64,000 bases of DNA from CAVZCC01 sp963773765 (GCA_963773765.1 CAVZCC010000008.1:124001-188000); one strand, 5' to 3'; counted from the first letter of the stretch, positions 26,981 to 36,618 are shown. Translations and numbers: made by a program. The notes: a model not told the origin generated them from the sequence alone.

Positions 26981-28069
26981 ATGAGCGGAGTCACGTTCGA
27001 CGAGGTCAGCAAGCGGTTCGGCGACGTGACCGCGGTGGACCGCCTGTCGCTGGAGATCGAGGACGGCGAGTTCATGGTGCTGCTCGGGCCGTCCGGGTGC
27101 GGCAAGTCAACCGCCCTGCGCATGATCGCCGGCCTGGAGGAGATCAGCGAGGGCCTGCTGACCATCGGGGACCGCGTGGTCAACCACATCCCCCCGCGTG
27201 ACCGGGACATCGCCATGGTGTTCCAGTCCTACGCGCTCTACCCCCACATGACGGTGGAGAAGAACATCGAGTCGCCGCTGGTGGCCAACAAGGGCGCCAA
27301 GGTGGAGACCGCCGAACGCAAGCGGCGGGTCAACGAGGCGGCCGCCACCCTCGGCCTGACCGAGTACATGGACCGCAAGCCGGGCGAGCTGTCCGGCGGC
27401 CAGCGCCAGCGGGTGGCGCTGGCCCGGGCCATCGTGCGCCGGCCCGAGGTCTTCCTGATGGACGAGCCCCTGTCCAACCTGGACGCCAAGCTGCGCACGC
27501 AGACCCGCCTGGAGCTCGTGGAGCTGCACCGGCGCCTGGGCACCACCTTCGTCTACGTCACCCACGACCAGGTGGAGGCCATGACCATGGCCGACCGCAT
27601 CGCCATCATCACCGACGGCAAGCTGCAGCAGGTCGGCGCACCCCAGGCCGTGTACGAGCGGCCCGCCAACCTGTTCGTGGCCGGCTTCATCGGCAGCCCA
27701 CCCATGAACACCGTCGCCGGCACCCTCAACTCCAACGGCAGCGGCGCGTTCGTGGCCACCGATGCCGGCACCGTGGCGGTGGGCGACCGCGGCCAGGCCG
27801 CCGACGGAGCCGCCGTGGTGGTGGGCGTTCGCCCCGAGCACATGGACGTGGGCGAGGAGGGCCTGGCCACCGCACTGCGGGGCCAGGTGGAGAACGTGGA
27901 GCTGCTGGGCCACGAGCGGCACCTGCTGTGCAAGGTGGGCGACTCCCTCATGGTGGTCCGCCAGACCAACGACGCCGCCCCGGTGTCGGTGGGTGACAAG
28001 ATCTCGCTGGTGGCGGACGCCCAGCACCTGCACCTGTTCGACCCGGTCAGCACGGAGCGCCTGAATTGA
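26981..28069 (+). CDS. ABC transporter ATPase, UgpC/MalK type
   Basis: 362 residues. Walker A is G-P-S-G-C-G-K-S-T (near residue 36), the Q-loop V-F-Q-S-Y-A-L-Y-P-H, the signature L-S-G-G-Q-R-Q-R (near 136), Walker B V-F-L-M-D-E-P and the H-loop T-H-D-Q. A C-terminal TOBE/OB regulatory part of about 120 residues follows, as in MalK/UgpC ATPases energising carbohydrate importers. Its stop overlaps the next gene's TTG start (TTGA). Upstream lies 162 bp with a CCGCGG-CGAG-CCGCGG dyad and a GGAGG-type ribosome-binding site. Confidence 0.93.
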   Translation: MSGVTFDEVSKRFGDVTAVDRLSLEIEDGEFMVLLGPSGCGKSTALRMIAGLEEISEGLLTIGDRVVNHIPPRDRDIAMVFQSYALYPHMTVEKNIESPLVANKGAKVETAERKRRVNEAAATLGLTEYMDRKPGELSGGQRQRVALARAIVRRPEVFLMDEPLSNLDAKLRTQTRLELVELHRRLGTTFVYVTHDQVEAMTMADRIAIITDGKLQQVGAPQAVYERPANLFVAGFIGSPPMNTVAGTLNSNGSGAFVATDAGTVAVGDRGQAADGAAVVVGVRPEHMDVGEEGLATALRGQVENVELLGHERHLLCKVGDSLMVVRQTNDAAPVSVGDKISLVADAQHLHLFDPVSTERLN

Positions 28070-29009
28070 CCGACCTGCCGATCGCCGAGGTGGACAGCGA
28101 GCAGCTGGCGCCGATCGTCGCGCCCCGGGGCTCCAAGATGCGCACGGCGGGCCAGCGGACCAAGGACACGGTGCTGGCCTACCTGTTCCTCCTGCCCGCC
28201 CTGGCCATCTTCACCATCTTCGCCTACTACCCGCTGTACCGGCTGTTCTGGTACGCCACCCACCGCCAGTCCCGGTTCCGCAACCGCCCGTCCGGCTACG
28301 TCGGCTTCCAGCAGCTCTGGGACACCCTGGGCAGCGAGGACTTCCGGCAAGGAGTGCTCCACTCCGGCACCTTCATGCTCTACACGGTGCCCCTCGGCCT
28401 GGTGCTGGGCGTGCTCCTGGCCGTGGCGGCCCACCGCCGGCTCAAGGGCATCAAGGTCTTCCAGACCGTGTTCTCCTCCACCGTGGCCTCCTCGGTGGCG
28501 GTCGGCGTCGGTGGTGTTCTTCACCCTGGTCAACCCGGAGGTCGGCTACTTCAAGAACGTGTCGTGGCTCAGCCTCAACCAGCCCGGCTCGGCCATGTTC
28601 GCCGTCTCCCTGAGCTCCGTCTGGCAGAACCTGGGGCTCACGTTCATCGTGGTGCTGGCCGCCCTGCAGGCCGTCCCGGACGAGCTCAACGAGGCCGCCA
28701 TGCTGGACGGCTTCGGCGCCGGTGCGCCGGTTCTTCCGCATCACCGTGCCGCTCATCTCCCCCGCCCTGCTGTTCCTGGCCGTGGTGCTGGTGGTCCACG
28801 CACTGCAGGCCTACGCCCAGATCGAGATCCTCACCGGCGGCGGCCCGGCCGGCTCCACCGAGACGCTGCTCTACAAGATCGCGGACCCCAAGGGCATCAG
28901 GAGCCTGGACGTCCGGGCGGCCATGTCCATCGGGCTGTTCGTGCTGACCGGCGTGGTGGCTGCGGTGCAGTACACGCTGCTGTCCCGGCGGGTGCACTAT
29001 GGCGACTGA
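28066..29009 (+). CDS. Sugar ABC permease, UgpA/MalF type (two frameshifts)
   Basis: About 313 residues starting at a TTG that overlaps the ATPase stop. Six membrane segments can be traced across three frames. The EAA loop reads E-L-N-E-A-A-M-L-D-G-F-G-A-G and continues after a frame change as R-R-F-F-R-I-T-V-P-L-I-S-P. Breaks near 28510 and 28725 both have the sense of one inserted G. The protein forms half of the transmembrane channel with the next gene product. Its 3' end overlaps the next gene by 11 bp. Confidence 0.88.
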
Positions 29010-29910
29010 GACGCCGGACCTGGTCAGCCCGGCCGACGCTCCGCCACCGTCGGTGGACGCGCCCGAACCGGGGCCGCCGTCCGGGGGCCGGCGCTGGTCC
29101 GCTGGCGCCATCGGCTGGTACGTGCTGCTGACCGCACTCTCCCTGCTGGTGCTGTTCCCGGTGTACATGCTCCTGGTCCGGGCCCTGTCCAACCCGCTGC
29201 AATGGGTGGCGGCGGGCCAGCCCCCCTACCCGGTCGGGACGGAGTGGGACGTGTGGACCCGCGCCTTCACCGAGGCGAACCTGGGCCGGGCCATGGGCCT
29301 GTCCCTCGTGGTCACCCTCATCATCGTGGTGGTCCAGCTGCTCACCTCGGTCCTGGCTGCCTACGCCTTCGCGTTCCTGGACTTCCCGCTCAAGAAGCTG
29401 ATGTTCGTGATCGTCATCGGCACGCTCCTGCTCCCCATCGAGGTCACGCTGATCGCCAACGTCGAGACCATCCGGACCCTCCGGCTGCTCAACTCGGTGC
29501 AGGGCCTGACCTTCCCCTTCCTGGCCACCGCGTTCGGCATCTTCCTCATCCGCCAGGGCTTCCTGGGGGTGCCCAAGGACCTCCGCGACGCCGCCACCCT
29601 GGACGGATACGGCCACCTGCGGTTCCTGTTCCGGGTGGCCATGCCCATGACCAAGCCGATCATCGGCAGCTTCGTGGTCATCTCCTTCCTGGGGGCGTGG
29701 AACCAGTACGTGTGGCCCCGCTTCGCCACCGACCGCAGCGCCTGGCAGACGGTCCAGATCGCCCTGCGCACCATCGGCTCGGACCGGGTCGACCGGCTCA
29801 ACATCGGCTTCGCCGCTGCGGTGCTGGCGGCGCTCCCGCTGCTGTTGCTGCTCATCTTCTTCCAGCGCCAGATGATCCGCGGCCTCACCGCCGGCGCGGT
29901 CAAGGGCTGA
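28999..29910 (+). CDS. Sugar ABC permease, UgpE/MalG type
   Basis: 303 residues with an intact frame. A disordered acidic/Pro-rich head (residues 1-35) precedes six membrane segments. The EAA loop is D-L-R-D-A-A-T-L-D-G-Y-G-H-L-R-F-L-F-R-V-A-M-P, and the protein ends with the usual cytoplasmic F-F-Q-R-Q-M-I-R-G-L-T-A-G-A-V-K-G. It pairs with the preceding permease. Confidence 0.93.
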   Translation: MATETPDLVSPADAPPPSVDAPEPGPPSGGRRWSAGAIGWYVLLTALSLLVLFPVYMLLVRALSNPLQWVAAGQPPYPVGTEWDVWTRAFTEANLGRAMGLSLVVTLIIVVVQLLTSVLAAYAFAFLDFPLKKLMFVIVIGTLLLPIEVTLIANVETIRTLRLLNSVQGLTFPFLATAFGIFLIRQGFLGVPKDLRDAATLDGYGHLRFLFRVAMPMTKPIIGSFVVISFLGAWNQYVWPRFATDRSAWQTVQIALRTIGSDRVDRLNIGFAAAVLAALPLLLLLIFFQRQMIRGLTAGAVKG

Positions 29911-29976
29911 CACCGGCCCATGCCCATCCGTCCCCAGTTCCCACCACTCGCACAGACAGCACAAGGAGCAACCCAG

Positions 29977-31503
29977 ATGGCGACCTCTCCCCCAGCCTCC
30001 GCCCGGTCCGTCCGCCGGCGGCGTGGCCCCGCCCGATCCCTCCTGATGGCGCTCCTGCTGGCCATGGCCCTGGTGGCCGCGGCCTGTGGCGGCGACGGCG
30101 GCAGCGGCGAAAGCAGCGACGGTGGCGGCGGTTCGGACGGCACCGCTGCGGCGGACGCCAAGGAGTGCCCCCTCGACGCGCTGGAGTCGGCCACCGCGCC
30201 GGTGGAGGTCACGGTCTGGCACGCGTATGCCGGGCTGACCAAGACCACCCTGGAGGAGCTGGCCGCCAAGTTCAACGCCGGCCAGACCAAGGTCAAGGTC
30301 TCGGTGGAGGCCCAGGGCACCTACGAGGAGCTCCTCAAGAAGTACGAGGACGCCCTGGGTGACCCCACCACCCTGCCCGACGTGATCCTGACCGAGGACA
30401 CCACCACGCAGTTCATGATCGACTCCGGTGGCGTGGTGCCCGCCGCCGCCTGCGTGGCCGCCGATCCGGACGCCAAGGCCACCTACGACGACGTCCTGCC
30501 CGCCGTGACCGCGGCCTACACCGTGGACGGCACCCTGTGGCCCGCCGCGTTCAGCGTCTCCACCCCCATCCTCTACGCCAACAACGCGATCCTCACCGCG
30601 GCGGGGGTGGACACCTCCAAGTACCCGGAGACGCTGGACGAGGTCCGGACCACGGCGGAGAAGATCAAGGCCGCCAACGTCCCGGGCGTGGACGCCCCGC
30701 TGGTGATGAAGATCGACTCCTGGTACATCGAGCACTGGCTCACGGGGGTGGACAAGCCGGTGGTCAACGAGAACAACGGCCGGGACGGCCTGGCCACCAA
30801 GTCCGAGTTGGCCCAGCCCACCACCACGGAGCTGTTCGAGTGGCTCAAGGGCATGGTGGACGACGGCCTGCTCAAGGGCATCCCCAGCTCCTCGTCCGGC
30901 ATCGACGAGTACCTGGCCATCAACAACAAGACCTCGGCCATGCTCATCCAGACCTCCACCGCCATCACCACCGTGAACGCGCTCCTGGAGGGCTCCGTCA
31001 AGCCCGAGGACATCGACGGGGTGGGCCAGGTCTCCACCGGCCTGGACATCGGCGTCGGCCTGGTGCCCGGGCTCAAGGAGGCCGGCCAGGGCCAGATCGG
31101 CGGCTCCGGCTGGTACCTGGTCAAGCAGGGCGACGACGCCGCCCTGGCCGGGTCGTGGTCGTTCCTGAAGTTCTTCCTGGAGACCCCGAACCAGGTGGAG
31201 TGGACCCTGAAGGCGTCGTACCTGCCGGTGCTCAAGTCCGCAGCGGAGGACCCGACCCTGCAGACGGAGTTCACCACCACCACCAAGGGTGAGTGGCTGG
31301 ACACCGCCTACCAGGGCCTGGCCAACCTCAGCCCGGACTTCCCAGGCCCCGTGATCGGCCCCTACAAGGAGTTCCGGGCCTCGGTCCGGACCGCACTGGA
31401 CGAGGTCATCCTCTCCGGAGCCGATCCCAAGACGGCCATCGACACGGCCAACGGCAAGTTCCAGACCGCCCTGGACACCTACGCCGCTGACGTGGGGGGC
31501 TGA
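29977..31503 (+). CDS. Sugar/glycerol-phosphate-type ABC substrate-binding lipoprotein
   Basis: 508 residues; ATG at 29977 with AAGGAG about 9 nt upstream. The signal peptide ends in a lipobox V-A-A-A-C, then a Gly/Ser-rich linker leads to a family 1 binding fold (V-T-V-W-H-A-Y-A-G-L near residue 72, W-P-A-A-F-S-V-S-T-P-I-L-Y-A-N, G-G-S-G-W-Y-L-V). It is longer than a typical family 1 binding protein. The layout ATPase-permease-permease-binding protein and the UgpC-like ATPase suggest a sugar or glycerol-3-phosphate-type substrate; this is inference. The 3' end overlaps the convergent GNAT gene by 25 bp. Confidence 0.9.
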   Translation: MATSPPASARSVRRRRGPARSLLMALLLAMALVAAACGGDGGSGESSDGGGGSDGTAAADAKECPLDALESATAPVEVTVWHAYAGLTKTTLEELAAKFNAGQTKVKVSVEAQGTYEELLKKYEDALGDPTTLPDVILTEDTTTQFMIDSGGVVPAAACVAADPDAKATYDDVLPAVTAAYTVDGTLWPAAFSVSTPILYANNAILTAAGVDTSKYPETLDEVRTTAEKIKAANVPGVDAPLVMKIDSWYIEHWLTGVDKPVVNENNGRDGLATKSELAQPTTTELFEWLKGMVDDGLLKGIPSSSSGIDEYLAINNKTSAMLIQTSTAITTVNALLEGSVKPEDIDGVGQVSTGLDIGVGLVPGLKEAGQGQIGGSGWYLVKQGDDAALAGSWSFLKFFLETPNQVEWTLKASYLPVLKSAAEDPTLQTEFTTTTKGEWLDTAYQGLANLSPDFPGPVIGPYKEFRASVRTALDEVILSGADPKTAIDTANGKFQTALDTYAADVGG

Positions 31504-32042
31504 CCGGACGGGCCGAGCCGCTTCTCCAGCACAACGAAGCGCAGGTCGTCGCGCAACGGGACCCCGAACCGCTCGTCGCCGTACGGGAACGGCTGGTGCT
31601 CCCCCGTCCGGCGGTAGCCCCTGCGCCCGTACCAGTCGATGAGCTCCGACCGGAGGTCGATGACGGTGAGCTGCAGCCGGTCGACACCCCAGTCGTCACC
31701 GACGACCCGCTCGGCCTCGGCCAGCACCCGGCGCCCCAGGCCCCGGTCCTGGCGCCCGGGGTCGACCGCGAACATCCCGAGCGTCGCGGGGCCCGGACCG
31801 TCGGGGCGTCGCAGCTCGCAGCAGGCCGCGGACGAGCCGCCGTCGGCCAGCACCAGGATGCGGACGCCGGGCGTGTCGAGGGCGGCGGACACCATGTCGG
31901 CGTCGACCCGCTGGCCCTCCAGCAGGTCGGCCTCGGAGCACCACCCCTGGCGGCTGCGCTCGCCTCGGTAGGCGGCCTCCACCAGCTGCACGACGGCGGG
32001 GACGTCGTCCCGGTCCGCGAACCTGAACCCCGCAGATGGCAC
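31479..32042 (-). CDS. GNAT family N-acetyltransferase
   Basis: 187 residues from the GTG at 32042, chosen because the GNAT domain starts immediately (F-R-F-A-D-R-D-D-V-P). The acetyl-CoA loop appears as D-P-G-R-Q-D-R-G-L-G-R-R-V-L (near residue 95), and strand 6 as L-I-D-W-Y-G-R-R-G-Y-R-R-T-G. The substrate is unknown. It starts 18 bp downstream of the dprE1 stop on the same strand and is probably the last gene of that unit. Confidence 0.85.
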   Translation of the reverse strand: MPSAGFRFADRDDVPAVVQLVEAAYRGERSRQGWCSEADLLEGQRVDADMVSAALDTPGVRILVLADGGSSAACCELRRPDGPGPATLGMFAVDPGRQDRGLGRRVLAEAERVVGDDWGVDRLQLTVIDLRSELIDWYGRRGYRRTGEHQPFPYGDERFGVPLRDDLRFVVLEKRLGPSGQPPTSAA

Positions 32043-32059
32043 CGCGCCGGTCCCGGTGG

Positions 32060-33461
32060 TCAGGCCAGGCCGAGGCGGCGGCCGAGGTCGCTGTGGAAGC
32101 GGCCCTCGGGGTCGGCCTTGTCCCGCGCCTCGCGCCACTCGGCCAGCCGCGGGTACATGTCCGGCAGCAACTCCGGCCGGACGCGGCTGTCCTTGGCCAG
32201 GTAGATGCGCCCGCCCGCCTCAACCACCACCTCGTCCAGTTCGTCCAGCAGCCGGTCCAGGCCGGCCAGCACCGGGATGTCCAGGGCAAGGGTCCAGCCC
32301 GCGATGGGGAACGACAGCGGGCCGGGGTTGCCGGGCCCGAAGCGCTTCAGCACGGCCAGGAACGACGACACCCCTGCCGAGCTCAGTCGTTCCACCGCGG
32401 TGCGGACCACGTCCGAACCGGAGTCCGGCACCGCGAACTGCCACTGGAGGAACCCCCGGTGGCCGTACATGCGGTTCCAGTCCGAGACCATGTCCAGCGG
32501 ATGGAAGAAGGCCTCGATGCCCCGCAGCTCACCGCGCTTGCGCACGGGCGCCTTGCGGTACCAGAGCTCGTTGAACACCTTGATGCTGAGTCGGTTCAGC
32601 AGGCCCGACGGCACCACGTCCGGCGGTGACGGGAGCTGGTGGGTGGCGTAGCGGTACGGGTCCTGCGCTCCGGCCGCCAGCGCCTCCTCCCGGGTGGCGA
32701 ACCGTCCCCGCTCCAGCACCGACCGACCCATGTGCCTGCCACGGGACAGGAGGTCGATCCACGCCACCGAGTAGTCGTAGCGATCGTCACCCTCCACCAT
32801 CATCGCCATCACGTCGTCCAGGTCCGACGCCCGGTCGGTGTCCACGCTGATGAGGCTGGAGCCGACCGGGGTCATCCGGATGGTGGCGTCCAGGACCACG
32901 CCGGTCAGGCCCATCCCACCCGCGGTCGCCCAGTACAGCTCCGGGTCCGTGTCCGGCCCGACCTCCCGGACCTCCCCCCGGCCGTCCACCATGCGGATGC
33001 TCTCCAGGTGGTTGCACCACGAGCCCTTCACGTGGTGGTTCTTGCCGTGGATGTCCGCGGCGATGGCACCGCCGACGGTCACCTGGCGGGTGCCGGGGGT
33101 CACCGGCACGAACAGGCCGAGGGGCACCAACCAGCGCATGAGGTCGTCCAGGCTGGTGCCGGCGAGGGCCCGCACGACACCGGTGGCCAGGTCCACGTCC
33201 AGCAGTCCGGAACGGCTGGGGCCCGACAGCACCGAGCCACCGGCGTTCTGGGCGCAGTCGCCGTAGCCGCGGCCCAGGCCCCGGGCCACCACGCCCCGGT
33301 CGTCGGAGCCGAGCACCGTGGACACCACGTCGTCGTCCGTGCGGGGCAGGACCACACGGGCGGCACTGGGCGCGGTCCGGCCCCAGCCCCAGAGCAGGCG
33401 GGACTCGCTCGGCGGCCCGGACGGATCGGAGCGGATCGGAGGTGACGGGTGCGGTGCTCAT
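32060..33461 (-). CDS. dprE1: Decaprenylphospho-beta-D-ribofuranose 2-oxidase, DprE1-like (one frameshift)
   Basis: About 467 residues. Conserved vanillyl-alcohol-oxidase-type FAD domain: G-L-G-R-G-Y-G-D-C-A-Q-N, P-G-T-R-Q-V-T-V-G-G-A-I-A-A-D-I-H-G-K and H-H-V-K-G-S-W. The C-terminal half aligns with DprE1, including F-G-P-G-N-P-G-P-L-S-F-P-I and A-K-D-S-R. DprE1 oxidises decaprenyl-phosphoryl-ribose in the arabinose donor pathway of the cell envelope. Where Mycobacterium tuberculosis DprE1 has Cys387 (in G-W-N-I-C-V-D), this protein reads G-W-T-L-A-L-D, with the Ala codon at 32285-32287. The N-terminus (M-S-T-A-P) joins the main frame through one extra base near 33408. It follows ubiA. Confidence 0.88.
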
Positions 33462-33477
33462 CGGGAGGCCTCGTCGC

Positions 33478-34398
33478 TCACAGGTAGATGGCCAGGAACA
33501 GGAACCCCACCAGGAACAGGCCCATGATCTGCATCTGGCGGTCCTCGGCCAGGACCTCCTCCGGTGCGGAGCCCTTGCCCTGGTCCACCAGCAGTGCGTA
33601 CCGGAGGATGGCGATGACGAACGGGATGATGGACAGCTGCACCCACGGGGTGGCGTACTTCTCCAGCTTGCCGCTCTCCACGGCCCACTGGCAGTAGCTC
33701 ATCATGACCGCGGCCGCGGCCGCCGCCCGCACCAGCCCGAGGTACTCCACGCTGTACTCACCCAGGGTGGGCCGCAGCGCGGCGGCCTCGTCGCCCAGCT
33801 CCTTCTTCTCCGCGAACCGCTTGGCCGAGGCGATGAACAGCGAGCCGAAGAGCGACACGAGGAGGAACCACTCCGAGACCTCCACCCCCGTGGCATACGC
33901 ACCGCCCAGCAGGCGCAGGATGAACCCGGCGGAGAGGATCACCAGGTCGATCACCGCGACCCGCTTGAGGAAGAGCGAGTAGGTGGTGGTCAGGACGGCG
34001 TAGCCGGCCACGATGCCGGCCAGCGTCGCGTTGTCCCACCAGGCCAGTGCCACGCCACCGACGAAGAGGACCGCGGCCATCCCGACGGCCAGCGGCACCG
34101 GCACCACACCGGCCGCGATCGGCCGGTTGCGCTTGGTCGGGTGCCGGCGGTCCGACTCCACGTCCAGGATGTCGTTGAGCAGGTAGGTGGCCGACGAGAC
34201 GGCGCAGAACGCGACGAAGCCGACCAGGGCGAGCTTCAGGTAGTACGGCTCGTTCAGCACGCCGGCCGCGGCCGGGGCCACGAACACCAGGACGTTCTTG
34301 GCCCACTGCTTGGGCCGGCAGGCCTTGACCACGCCCACGAGCAGCGACGGCCGCGGGCCCTGCGCGCTGGTCTCGGCTCGGGTGCTCTGCTCGGTCAC
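33478..34398 (-). CDS. ubiA: Decaprenyl-phosphate phosphoribosyltransferase, UbiA family
   Basis: 306 residues from the GTG at 34398. About eight or nine membrane segments. The prenyl-diphosphate/metal motif appears as L-L-N-D-I-L-D-V-E-S-D-R-R-H-P (near residue 75), and the family opening is A-C-R-P-K-Q-W-A-K-N. Being directly upstream of dprE1, it is most probably the enzyme that joins phosphoribosyl diphosphate to decaprenyl phosphate, and not a quinone prenyltransferase. The two steps together supply the DprE1 substrate. 16 bp separate it from dprE1. Confidence 0.88.
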   Translation of the reverse strand: MTEQSTRAETSAQGPRPSLLVGVVKACRPKQWAKNVLVFVAPAAAGVLNEPYYLKLALVGFVAFCAVSSATYLLNDILDVESDRRHPTKRNRPIAAGVVPVPLAVGMAAVLFVGGVALAWWDNATLAGIVAGYAVLTTTYSLFLKRVAVIDLVILSAGFILRLLGGAYATGVEVSEWFLLVSLFGSLFIASAKRFAEKKELGDEAAALRPTLGEYSVEYLGLVRAAAAAAVMMSYCQWAVESGKLEKYATPWVQLSIIPFVIAILRYALLVDQGKGSAPEEVLAEDRQMQIMGLFLVGFLFLAIYL

Positions 34399-34500
34399 CG
34401 GTCCCCTGTCATGGATGGCCCCATCTGCCCACGATCCCGCTCCTCGGCGGCAGCGCACCAGTGTACCGACCCCCTTGCACCAGCCCTCACCGTGGCCGGC

Positions 34501-35421
34501 TCAGGCCAGGCCCGACAGCGCCGCCAGCAGGCCCGTCTGCACCGGGTTCGGCGGCGGGCCCAGTTGGGAGTACCAGTCCACGCCGCTCTGCCAACGGGCG
34601 AAGCTCTCCGCGAAGTCACCCGCACCGGTGGCGTAGTCCGTGGCGCCGCTCTCGCCCGGGAACCACGGCACGTCGGCCGGGATGCCCCGGGCCGCCTTCC
34701 AGGCCTCCCGTTGGACCGGGCCCAGGCGTGAGACGTCCACCGCGTGGCCCATCTCGTGGGCGACCACGTGGGACAGGCCCTCGGGGCGGTCGCCGTCACG
34801 GACGTAGATCTCGATGACCTTGCTGTCGGGGAAGGTCGAGCCCCGGTAGCCCGACCGGCCGGGCAGGAACCTGACCTGCCAGCCCGGCAGGGTTCGGCGC
34901 CAGTCGAAGCGGATCCGGCCCAGCGCCTGGGCAGCCACCTGGCGTTGACGGTCGCTGTCGAGGCGCTCCAGGGCACGGGCCCCTCCGGGAACCGGGTCCG
35001 GCACCTCGACCGACACGGGCGGGACGTCGGTGGTGGCCCCGGGTGCGGCCAGCACGGGCGGCGTCGTTCCGGCCGGCGTGGCCACGGTGGTGGCGGCGGC
35101 CACCGTGGGCGGCGGCGCGGCCGGTGGCACGGTCGGCTGCGGCACGGTGGGCACGCCGCCGTCGGGCAGCGTGATCTCCGGCACCAACTGCGGGCCGTCA
35201 GCGGCCGCGGACCCCGCACCGGGCGACTCCTCGGCCACCACCGCCCATTCGGGGGAGGCCGAGATCTCCGCCGTGGTGCCCCCGGAGCACGCCGTCATCG
35301 TCAGGCCGGCGGCCAGGAGGAGGCCCAGGACGGCGGACGCGACGGGGCCGTGCAGGCGCCGTGGTCGGTGCGTCCTCTCCCGTCCTGTCACGTCTCGCCC
35401 CATCGCCGGTCTCCGCTTCAT
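34501..35421 (-). CDS. Exported lipoprotein with HEMGH zinc-protease motif
   Basis: 306 residues; ATG at 35421 overlapping the tsaC stop (ATGA). A basic head and hydrophobic segment end in the lipobox M-T-A-C (near residue 45). A long Pro/Thr/Val linker (about 55-145) leads to a globular domain with V-V-A-H-E-M-G-H-A-V-D, an HExxH metal site, followed by F-A-E-S-F-A-R-W with a Glu that could be the third ligand. It may be a cell-surface metallopeptidase, but could also be a non-catalytic relative of phage or secreted gluzincins. No substrate can be inferred. Confidence 0.75.
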   Translation of the reverse strand: MKRRPAMGRDVTGRERTHRPRRLHGPVASAVLGLLLAAGLTMTACSGGTTAEISASPEWAVVAEESPGAGSAAADGPQLVPEITLPDGGVPTVPQPTVPPAAPPPTVAAATTVATPAGTTPPVLAAPGATTDVPPVSVEVPDPVPGGARALERLDSDRQRQVAAQALGRIRFDWRRTLPGWQVRFLPGRSGYRGSTFPDSKVIEIYVRDGDRPEGLSHVVAHEMGHAVDVSRLGPVQREAWKAARGIPADVPWFPGESGATDYATGAGDFAESFARWQSGVDWYSQLGPPPNPVQTGLLAALSGLA

Positions 35422-36512
35422 GATCGCGCCAGAGCCACCAGCCGGTCCACGGTGGCCGCCGACGCGTCGGTCACGATCCGGCCGTGGGCGGCTCGGAACA
35501 GCCGGTCGTTCACCGCCCGGCCCAGGCCGCCGGGGGGCAGTGGGGTCACCACCAACAGGTCACGGCCCTCGGTGTCGGCCTCCCGCAGCGTCGCGTAGAG
35601 CACCGGGGCGGCCCGGTCCGCGTCCGCGGGCAGGTCGACGGTCCGGGCCCGGAGGCCGCGATCGGACAGCTCCGCCACCAACCGATCCACCGTGGCACGT
35701 TCGGCCTCGGCCAGCACCAGCGGGGTGGTCGGGGCGTAGTGGCGCAGGAACCGGCCGGGAGCGGATGCCGCGTCGGCCTCGGGCCGCACCTCCCGCTCGG
35801 TGTGGTCCACCGGGCCGAGCACCGCCTCCAGGTCCTCCAGTGCCACGCCGCCGGGTCGCAGGAGGCGGGGCCGTGCACCGGCGAGGTCCACCACGGTGGA
35901 CTCCACGCCCAGGAGGGCAGGACCGGCGTCCAGGACGAGATCGCGCGACGGATCCAACCGGTCCGCCAGCTCGGCCAGCACGTGGGCGGCGGTGGTGGGG
36001 CTGATGCGGCCGAACCGGTTGGCGGAGGGCGCGGCCACCGGTCCACCGGCTTCGGCGATCACGGCCAGGGCCACCGGGTGCGCCGGCACCCTGACCGCGA
36101 CCGTCGGCCCCCCGGCGGTGACGACGTCCGGGACCGCCGCGGTCCGCGGCAGCACCAGGGTGAGCGGACCGGGCCAGAAGTGGCGGGCCAGCGCGCGGGC
36201 CCGGTCCGGCAGGTCGCCCACGACCGAACGGGCCTGGTCCACGTCGGTGACGTGCACGATCAACGGGTCCGTGGCGGGCCGGCCCTTCACGGCGAAGACC
36301 CGGGCCAGCGCCTCCCCGTCGGACACCGCGGCCGCCAACCCGTACACGGTCTCGGTGGGCAGCGCCACCAACCCGCCCGCCCTCAGCACCCGGCCGGCGC
36401 GCACGGCCACGGCCGGGTCGGGGGCGACGGGGTCGACGGCCACCACCGTCACGGCAGGAGCCGTCCCCGGGTCGGGACCGCGGGCGGGATCTCGGGGTCG
36501 GGGGTCGGTCAT
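35418..36512 (-). CDS. tsaC: L-threonylcarbamoyladenylate synthase (Sua5/TsaC)
   Basis: 364 residues from the ATG at 36512. The N-terminal YrdC domain has G-L-V-A-L-P-T-E-T-V-Y-G-L-A, V-K-G-R-P-A-T-D-P-L and the strand W-P-G-P-L-T-L-V-L. P-S-A-N-R-F-G is the nucleotide site. A C-terminal Sua5 domain with P-G-R-F-L-R-H-Y-A-P makes it the two-domain Sua5 form. It makes the threonylcarbamoyl-AMP used for t6A37 in tRNA. Interestingly TrmO, which further methylates t6A, is encoded at 10586. Confidence 0.93.
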   Translation of the reverse strand: MTDPRPRDPARGPDPGTAPAVTVVAVDPVAPDPAVAVRAGRVLRAGGLVALPTETVYGLAAAVSDGEALARVFAVKGRPATDPLIVHVTDVDQARSVVGDLPDRARALARHFWPGPLTLVLPRTAAVPDVVTAGGPTVAVRVPAHPVALAVIAEAGGPVAAPSANRFGRISPTTAAHVLAELADRLDPSRDLVLDAGPALLGVESTVVDLAGARPRLLRPGGVALEDLEAVLGPVDHTEREVRPEADAASAPGRFLRHYAPTTPLVLAEAERATVDRLVAELSDRGLRARTVDLPADADRAAPVLYATLREADTEGRDLLVVTPLPPGGLGRAVNDRLFRAAHGRIVTDASAATVDRLVALARS

Positions 36513-36602
36513 GGGCCGACCGACGCTAACCCGCGCCGCCGCCCGGGACGCAGCGCCGGGGCGGGGGCGACGGCGGGTCGGATCCGGGCCCGACCGGGAA
36601 CC

Positions 36603-36618
36603 GTGCTTCCGCAAGCAC
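36603..36618. promoter_or_regulatory. GTGCTT-N4-AAGCAC dyad upstream of WS/DGAT
   Basis: A perfect 6-bp inverted repeat with a 4-nt centre in the 204-bp divergent gap between tsaC and the WS/DGAT gene, 99 bp before the ATG at 36717. It may be an operator or a 5'-UTR hairpin; there is no supporting second site. Confidence 0.25.

Noticed and set aside
28897..30735. A 612-codon open frame on the minus strand over the ABC transporter operon
   Set aside because: It runs antisense to three genes with clear transporter motifs, has low-complexity Gly/Val/His/Gln content and no family motif; it is a by-product of high GC content.
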